Of a DNA stretch of 64,000 nucleotides, positions 59,091-64,000 are shown piece by piece. This DNA is from Bacillota bacterium (GTDB lineage: Bacteria > Bacillota > Bacilli > Paenibacillales > Paenibacillaceae). The position numbers and the translations under genes are program-made. The DNA lies in NCBI GenBank assembly GCA_023460795.1, contig JAEWPC010000059.1, positions 62,001-126,000 on the forward strand, written 5' to 3'. Positions within the stretch are counted from its first letter, which is position 1. Every line of letters begins with the position of its first letter. A model generated the notes under the pieces. The model searched no databases. It was not told the DNA's origin and was given only the letters and a program-made list of their open reading frames with translations.

Positions 59091-60350
59091 ATGACGATAT
59101 CGATGAACTCGATAAACTCGACTAATTGGATGAATCCGGTGAGCAGAACGACGCCCGCTAGTTACCCGCCTTCTATGAATCTGGGTTCGAACTCGGCGTT
59201 ATTCTCGTATTTCGTCTCGAAGAGCAAGCCTTATGAGCAATATATCAAGACCGCGGCAACCGGGATCGCGAACTTCTTGAAGTCCGCCCAGAAGATGCAA
59301 GCATCCGCGCAACAACTTCTGCAGAAGGATCAGTCGCCTTTCCAAGCGAGGACGGCCGAATCCTCGGACAGCAAGAAGGTGACGGCAACCGCATCGGCCG
59401 GAGCCGCGAACCGTACGTATGACGTTAAAGCGCATGCGATCGCGACTTCCCAGACGAACAGCGGAACATCCTTGTCCAGGGCAGAGCCTTCCGTCGTAAG
59501 CAAGGGAGCCAATCAGTTCAACCTAACGATAGGCGGCAAGACGACGAAGATTTCGGCTGAGATCTCCGATAACGACACGAACGATCAAGCTCTAACCAAG
59601 CTGAAGGATGCGGTTAACGCAGCGAAGACGGGCGTAACCGCCAGTATCGTAACGGATGAGCAAACCGGCTTTAAGAAGCTTGAATTAAGGAGCGACAAGA
59701 CGGGAACGAACCAGGCTTTTGAGGTTGAAGACGTTGCCGGCAACGCGATGTCGGCTACCGGCGTGCGGAACGTTACCGAGCAAGCATCCGATGCGTCCTA
59801 CAGCGTGAACGGAGGCGCGACTCAGACTTCCCAATCGAACACGATCGAGCTGGAGAAGGGCAAAGTATCGGCGACGCTCGCCGCCGCGTCATCGGAGGCC
59901 GTGACCGTTCGAATCAAGCCGGACGAAGACCGCATTCTTTCCCAAGTCAAAGACCTGGTGTCGAATTACAACACGATGCATGCCCGCTTGAAAGAAGCCG
60001 GCGGAGTCATGAATTCATCCGTCCGTAAAAGCATGGAATCGATTGTCGATTCGTCTACGTACGAGCGAATCGGCATCTACCGTAATGGCGACGGTACGCT
60101 CAAGCTGGATGAAGCGCAATTCAAGAAGAGCTTAAGCTCGAATCTCGAGCAGACATCCAAAGCGATTAGCGGCAACTACGGCTTAGCCGATCGTCTATCG
60201 TCGGCAGCGGCCAGATACAATGAAATCCCGGCAAGCAGCCTGATGAACGCGAAGGCGCGCCAAGTGCAGCAATACGCGATGTATCAGTCCACGATGTTCA
60301 TGGCGTTGCCGACGCAGTCAAGCGGGTGGATATTCAACACGCTATATTAA
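59091..60350 (+). CDS. FliD-like (flagellar hook-associated protein 2-like) protein
   Basis: A 419-residue protein with the architecture of flagellar cap proteins but lacking most of the D2/D3 region. Visible FliD-type features: a YDVKAHAIATSQTNSGTSLSR strand region (like FliD 'v.v..lA..q...s'), FNLTIGGKTTKISAEI, and a C-terminal domain VKDLVSNYNTMHARLKEAGGVMNSSVRKSMESIVDS...LYRNGDGTLKLDEAQFKKSL. The DGTL.LDE..fk..L phrase is diagnostic. AAGGAGGTG precedes ATG 59091. No other flagellar gene is nearby, and the distinct N-terminus suggests a specialised surface role. Confidence 0.7.
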   Translation: MTISMNSINSTNWMNPVSRTTPASYPPSMNLGSNSALFSYFVSKSKPYEQYIKTAATGIANFLKSAQKMQASAQQLLQKDQSPFQARTAESSDSKKVTATASAGAANRTYDVKAHAIATSQTNSGTSLSRAEPSVVSKGANQFNLTIGGKTTKISAEISDNDTNDQALTKLKDAVNAAKTGVTASIVTDEQTGFKKLELRSDKTGTNQAFEVEDVAGNAMSATGVRNVTEQASDASYSVNGGATQTSQSNTIELEKGKVSATLAAASSEAVTVRIKPDEDRILSQVKDLVSNYNTMHARLKEAGGVMNSSVRKSMESIVDSSTYERIGIYRNGDGTLKLDEAQFKKSLSSNLEQTSKAISGNYGLADRLSSAAARYNEIPASSLMNAKARQVQQYAMYQSTMFMALPTQSSGWIFNTLY

Positions 60351-60370
60351 TTGAACAGGCGACTGTTCTA

Positions 60371-60411
60371 AAACTGGCGGCTACAGGGGTACTTTCCTGT
60401 GCCGCCAGTTC
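60371..60411 (+). terminator. intrinsic terminator
   Basis: AACTGGCGGC-ACAGG pairs with CCTGT-GCCGCCAGTT; a short TTTT follows. It ends the FliD-like operon. Confidence 0.7.
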
Positions 60412-60447
60412 GCGTTTTCAGCAGCGGCAAGACCATCGTTTATTGGC

Positions 60448-60552
60448 TTAAGACTCTTTCTCCGCCTCCGCGGCGGGAATGAGGATATCGACCCGGGTTC
60501 CATAGGATCGATCTCCGGAGGCTATCTGTCTGGGAGTGACTCTGATCAACTC
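60448..60552 (-). pseudogene. possible 3' remnant of a sensor-kinase-like gene
   Basis: On the minus strand the last 34 codons of a frame read ELIRVTPRQIASGDRSYG then TRVDILIPAAEAEKES and a stop. The G.TRV.I.IP phrase resembles the final strand of HATPase domains. The frame is not open far upstream, so only the tail of a gene would survive. Evidence is thin; the surrounding 60412-60636 has no other feature. Confidence 0.3.
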
Positions 60553-60636
60553 CCATGAGAAGTTTTAACCTACGGCTATGGCTCGGCTCTCTCATAGTCT
60601 GGCGCGTTTCTAATTTCCATCGATAACCGCAGCGAC

Positions 60637-61536
60637 TCAGCGCAGATGCTTAGGCCGATATCCGCTCGGCGACATGCCCGTCCAACGTTTGAATTGGCGC
60701 GAGAAGTGGCTGGCCGATTCGAACCGCAGCTCCTCCGCGATTTCTCCGATCGGCTTCGGCGTGCATAGAAGAAGCCGTTTGGCTTCATTCAGGATCAACC
60801 GGCTGCGGTATTGCCTTATCGACTGTCCGTAAGTCGCCGCGAACGACTGGGCGCACCGGCTTGGACTGACGTTGAGAAGCGCGGCGATCTCCTTCATCGA
60901 TAGGCCGTCACGAAGCCCTTCTCTTAGATAAGCCTCCACGGCATGAGCCAGCGTCGCCGAGGCCACCGTGACGCCGGTTGCGGATTCCGGCTCCGGCCTT
61001 CGTTCCGCCGCGGAAGCGACGATGGACAATTCCGCGATTCGCGCGACCAGTTCCAGCGCATGCGACTGGATTCGCAACCGATTGATCGAAGCCCCGAGAG
61101 CAGCGGCGTCGATGGTGCTCGCGGACGCGTGCGCCATTGCTTTCTTGATCGCGCCAGCAAGGGCGTTCAAGCCGAGCGAATCGACTTCCTCCGTATCCAG
61201 CAGAATATAGGGTTTGCGGCATAAGCCTTCGCGGAGCACGTTGTCGTCGAAATCGAAATGAAGGTTAAAGTAGGAATAATCTTCGGAAGCTTCGTTGGCG
61301 GTGGCGTGCGGAATGCCCGAACGGATCAGCAGCCATTGCCCTGCCCGAAGCGGGAAAGATTCGTCTCCGATTTCTTGTACGACTTCCCCTTGGCTGCAAT
61401 GCAGCAATTCGAATAAGTAATGGTGATGCCGCGGATAGGACCAGCCCGCGGGCTTCGTTCCGAAGTGGCAACCGGATAAGTGCAGCGTTCGAGTCAATAA
61501 AGGAAGATCGACCTCCGAATTCAACTCCATGTTCAT
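60637..61536 (-). CDS. AraC family transcriptional regulator
   Basis: A 299-residue regulator. The N-terminal cupin sensor (SYPRHHHYLFELLHCSQGEVVQEIGDESFPLRAGQWLLIRSGIPHATAN, about 32-85) is typical of sugar-responsive AraC proteins. The C-terminal double HTH (~200-297) reads GLSMKEIAALLNVSPSRCAQSFAATYGQSIRQYRSRLILNEAKRLLL and PIGEIAEELRFESASHFSRQFKRWTGMSPSGYRPKH. It is divergent from the GH35 gene, with a 146-base gap, and probably activates it in response to galactosides. Confidence 0.93.
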   Translation of the reverse strand: MNMELNSEVDLPLLTRTLHLSGCHFGTKPAGWSYPRHHHYLFELLHCSQGEVVQEIGDESFPLRAGQWLLIRSGIPHATANEASEDYSYFNLHFDFDDNVLREGLCRKPYILLDTEEVDSLGLNALAGAIKKAMAHASASTIDAAALGASINRLRIQSHALELVARIAELSIVASAAERRPEPESATGVTVASATLAHAVEAYLREGLRDGLSMKEIAALLNVSPSRCAQSFAATYGQSIRQYRSRLILNEAKRLLLCTPKPIGEIAEELRFESASHFSRQFKRWTGMSPSGYRPKHLR

Positions 61537-61682
61537 CCCTCCGATCTTGATGTTCTCCTTCTCCTATTAAACCAAGATAATCGAAAAAAGGTCAAATAGT
61601 GAATAGATTTGTCCATTTATCTATTTCTGCATAGCCCTTATTCTGAGAGAGGAAGTGAAAGATTTACTCGGAGGCGAGCGCA

Positions 61683-63467
61683 ATGAAGGAGTTTGTCGTC
61701 CAAGGCGACCGTTTTATGTTGAACGGGGAGCCCGTTCGTTTATTGTCGGGGGCTGTCCACTATTACCGCATCGTTCCCGAGTATTGGCAAGACCGTCTGC
61801 AGAAGCTCCGCGCTTGCGGATTTAACGCCGTGGAGACCTACGTGCCGTGGAACTTCCACGAGCCGAAGCCGGGACAATTCCGATTCGACGGCATGGCGGA
61901 CCTCGTCCGCTTCATTCGCTTGGCCGAAGCGGAAAACCTGCTGGTCATCCTGCGGCCCAGCCCCTATATATGCGCCGAATGGGAATTCGGCGGATTGCCC
62001 GCATGGCTTCTCGCGGATCCGGGTATGCGCGTACGCTGCTCCCACCCCGCTTATCTCGAGCGGGTGAGCCTGTATTACGACGAATTGCTGCCCCGGTTGA
62101 AGTCGCTGCTCTGTACGAACGGAGGCCCGATCATCGCCATGCAGATCGAGAACGAGTACGGCAGCTACGGCAACGATAAGGAGTATCTCGAATATTTGCG
62201 CGAGGCCATGTCGATGCGGGGGGTCGACGTGCTGCTGTTCACCTCGGACGGCCCCGATCATCACATGCTCCAGGGCGGCATGATTCCGGGCGTGCTGGAG
62301 ACGGTGAACTTCGGTTCCCGCGCCGGAGAGGCGTTCGATTCGCTGCGCCGTTATCAGCCGGACGGACCGCTCATGAGCATGGAATTCTGGAACGGCTGGT
62401 TCGACCATTGGGGAGAAGAGCACCATGTACGCGATGCCGAAGAAGCGGCATCCGTATTCTCGGAGATGTTGGATTTGGGCGCTTCGGTCAATTTCTACAT
62501 GTTCCACGGCGGTACGAATTTCGGCTTCTGGAGCGGCGCGAATGGCCCGGCACGCGACCAGTACGAGCCCACCGTCACCAGTTACGACTATAACTCGCCG
62601 CTTGACGAAGCCGGGACGCCGACGGACAAGTACTTCGCCGTTCGCGAAGCCTTGTCGCGCATCGTCCCGATCCCGGCCGACGCGAAGCTTCCGCCTCCGC
62701 TTCCGAAGGCGGACTACGGAACGGTAAGAGCAACGGCGTCCGCGCCGCTGTTCGGCCGTCTTGACGCGCTGTCGGCTCCGATCCGCAGTCCGTATCCGCG
62801 TCCGATGGAGGAACTCGGCCAGAACAGCGGGTTCATCTTGTACGAGACCTGGATTTCCGGACCGCGCGACGAGAACGAATTGGCCATCCAGGACTGCAGG
62901 GACCGGGCGCTCGTCTATCTGGACGATTGGTATCTGGGCGTCGTGGAGAGAGGCGTCCCGGATACGGCCATTCGCTTCGCGGTCCCCGAAGGCGGCGCTC
63001 GGCTAAGGCTGCTGGTCGAGAATATGGGGCGTATCAACTACGGCCCTTATCTGCTCGACCGTAAGGGGATCACGGAAGGCGTGCGGCACGGGCTGGCCTT
63101 CCTGTTCGACTGGACGATCCGTCCGATCCCGTTGGAAGATCTGTCGGGACTCCTCTTCGAACCGCTCTCGGCGGAATCGCAGGCTGCCGCCCCATCCGGC
63201 ATCTCGTCCGAGCCGGCATTCTACCGCACCGAATTGGAAATCGCGGATACGCCGGCCGACACGTTCCTCGAGCTAGGCGGGTGGACGAAAGGCGTCGCGT
63301 TCGTCAACGGGTTCAATATCGGACGCTATTGGAATCGCGGCCCGCAGCGAACGCTCTATGTGCCCGGACCGCTCCTGAAGGCCGGAATGAACGAGATCGT
63401 CGTATTCGAGCTGCATGACGCGGGAGACGCCGAGTTGCGCTTCCATGACGCTCCGAGACTATCGTGA
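61683..63467 (+). CDS. glycoside hydrolase family 35 beta-galactosidase
   Basis: A 594-residue GH35 enzyme that removes terminal beta-galactose with retention. The catalytic acid/base is E158 in AMQIENEYGSYG and the nucleophile E234 in SMEFWNGWFDHWG; AVHYYRIVPEYWQDRLQKLRACGFNAVETYVPWNFHEP is the hallmark N-terminal segment. The C-terminal half holds beta-sandwich domains ending EIVVFELHDAGD. No signal peptide, so it is cytoplasmic and acts on imported galactosides. GGAGGCGAGCGCA precedes the ATG. Divergent AraC-type regulator. Confidence 0.95.
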   Translation: MKEFVVQGDRFMLNGEPVRLLSGAVHYYRIVPEYWQDRLQKLRACGFNAVETYVPWNFHEPKPGQFRFDGMADLVRFIRLAEAENLLVILRPSPYICAEWEFGGLPAWLLADPGMRVRCSHPAYLERVSLYYDELLPRLKSLLCTNGGPIIAMQIENEYGSYGNDKEYLEYLREAMSMRGVDVLLFTSDGPDHHMLQGGMIPGVLETVNFGSRAGEAFDSLRRYQPDGPLMSMEFWNGWFDHWGEEHHVRDAEEAASVFSEMLDLGASVNFYMFHGGTNFGFWSGANGPARDQYEPTVTSYDYNSPLDEAGTPTDKYFAVREALSRIVPIPADAKLPPPLPKADYGTVRATASAPLFGRLDALSAPIRSPYPRPMEELGQNSGFILYETWISGPRDENELAIQDCRDRALVYLDDWYLGVVERGVPDTAIRFAVPEGGARLRLLVENMGRINYGPYLLDRKGITEGVRHGLAFLFDWTIRPIPLEDLSGLLFEPLSAESQAAAPSGISSEPAFYRTELEIADTPADTFLELGGWTKGVAFVNGFNIGRYWNRGPQRTLYVPGPLLKAGMNEIVVFELHDAGDAELRFHDAPRLS

Positions 63468-63510
63468 ATCGAGAGAAACCGCTTTGACAACAGATCAATC
63501 AACTCCTTGG

Positions 63511-63539
63511 CGCAGTCGAATCGACTGCGTTTTTATTTT
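63511..63539 (+). terminator. intrinsic terminator
   Basis: Stem CGCAGTCGA/TCGACTGCG with a one-base centre (in practice a CGCAGTC/GACTGCG hairpin) and a TTTTTATTTT tail, 43 bases after the GH35 stop. Confidence 0.85.
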
Positions 63540-63672
63540 GGTCAAATGAAGCGCAAGAGGTTAACGACTTATGAATGGATCTAGGCATATAGCAGGAGTT
63601 TTGGGACTTTTTGCCGAAATAGTGACTAAAGGTGTCGGAGGGTATACTTTCTGGTCATAAGGAGCGCACATC

Positions 63673-64000
63673 ATGGCTGATCAATATCGCATAAACTTAC
63701 TGATTCCTTATTTAGACGGTGAATATTATGGTACCATTTTCACGACCTTGCATCGCGAGATTAACAAGCGCAATTCTACGCTGTTTACGATTCATGCGCT
63801 AGCTAGCGTGGAGAATCCCGCCGCGTTCGATTATCAGATCGGAACGGAGGATACGGATGGTTGGCTGCTGCTCATGAACCCCTACTCCGTCTTGCCATCC
63901 TCTCCGAAGTTTCTAGCGGCGATCGAAGCATCGGGCAAGCCGATCGTGACGATCGGTTACCAAGAGAATTCCATACGGTGTCACTCCGTCGTCATCGATA
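63673..64000 (+). CDS. partial gene: LacI/periplasmic-binding-like N-terminal domain
   Basis: The frame is open to the right edge (109 codons seen). It starts MADQYRINLLIPYLDGEYYGTIFTTLHREINKRNSTLFTIHA and continues with DGWLLLMNPYSVLPSSPKFLAAIEASGKPIVTIGY, which resembles a LacI-type sugar-binding (Peripla_BP_3) fold ('iDGvi...........l..l...gkPvV.ig'). There is no N-terminal HTH or signal peptide, so it may be the sensor part of a cytoplasmic kinase, GGDEF or AraC protein continuing beyond the window. AAGGAGCGC lies about six bases before the ATG. Confidence 0.6.
   Translation, partial: MADQYRINLLIPYLDGEYYGTIFTTLHREINKRNSTLFTIHALASVENPAAFDYQIGTEDTDGWLLLMNPYSVLPSSPKFLAAIEASGKPIVTIGYQENSIRCHSVVID

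Overview
The window looks like chromosome from a Paenibacillaceae member (Paenibacillus/Cohnella type). Supporting signs are two S-layer-homology surface proteins, many large sensor kinases paired with AraC-type response regulators beside CUT1 sugar ABC transporters, paired EcsC proteins, a GH35 beta-galactosidase, Gram-positive Shine-Dalgarno sequences, and intrinsic terminators next to most operons. No plasmid, phage structural or CRISPR genes were seen, and no intact rRNA or tRNA gene.

Left block, about 1-12,500: this is visibly more AT-rich than the rest. It is one tightly packed, often overlapping plus-strand operon: the tail of a nucleotidyltransferase-family protein, a three-part ABC-2 exporter, a ThiL/PurM-like kinase, two dCTP-deaminase-like paralogs, a CYTH protein, a sulfotransferase, a thymidylate-kinase-like protein, APS kinase, an HPr-kinase-like protein, a histidine phosphatase, a formylglycine-generating-enzyme-like protein and a Nudix hydrolase. 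This set does not match a pathway I know. It reads as a biosynthetic/tailoring cluster combining nucleotide chemistry, PAPS-dependent sulfation and export, and is the best candidate for an undescribed system. It is followed by a decayed surface-glycan locus: a DUF115 remnant, an intact acyltransferase and a GT2 remnant.

About 12,500-15,250: three copies of the 3' half of a tRNA-Ala(GGC) gene delimit small cargo segments (GNAT; MBL hydrolase plus CGNR regulator), which resemble integration scars.

15,250-31,100: a large Big-1/SLH surface protein; a MarR regulator divergent from an EamA exporter and azoreductase; an EcsC protein; then a minus-strand operon of sensor kinase, AraC-type regulator, sugar-binding lipoprotein, two permeases and a creatininase-family amidohydrolase.

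31,100-41,050: a signalling block. It holds an OmpR/HK pair divergent from a secreted protein, a 7TM kinase plus BTAD-domain response regulator, and a giant 7TM hybrid kinase ending in an Hpt and CheA-like ATPase module, overlapping a CheY-STAS-like protein.

41,050-45,100: a nuclease-like/HTH gene flanked by two 177-bp elements with terminal inverted repeats, a second near-identical EcsC, and a membrane protein plus TetR pair.

45,100-64,000: a second sugar ABC system with its kinase/regulator; a DinB protein; a 7TMR-DISM kinase and OmpR regulator that share a DNA motif with the promoter region of an SLH protein and an orphan FliD-like operon; then an AraC regulator divergent from GH35 beta-galactosidase, and a partial gene at the right edge.
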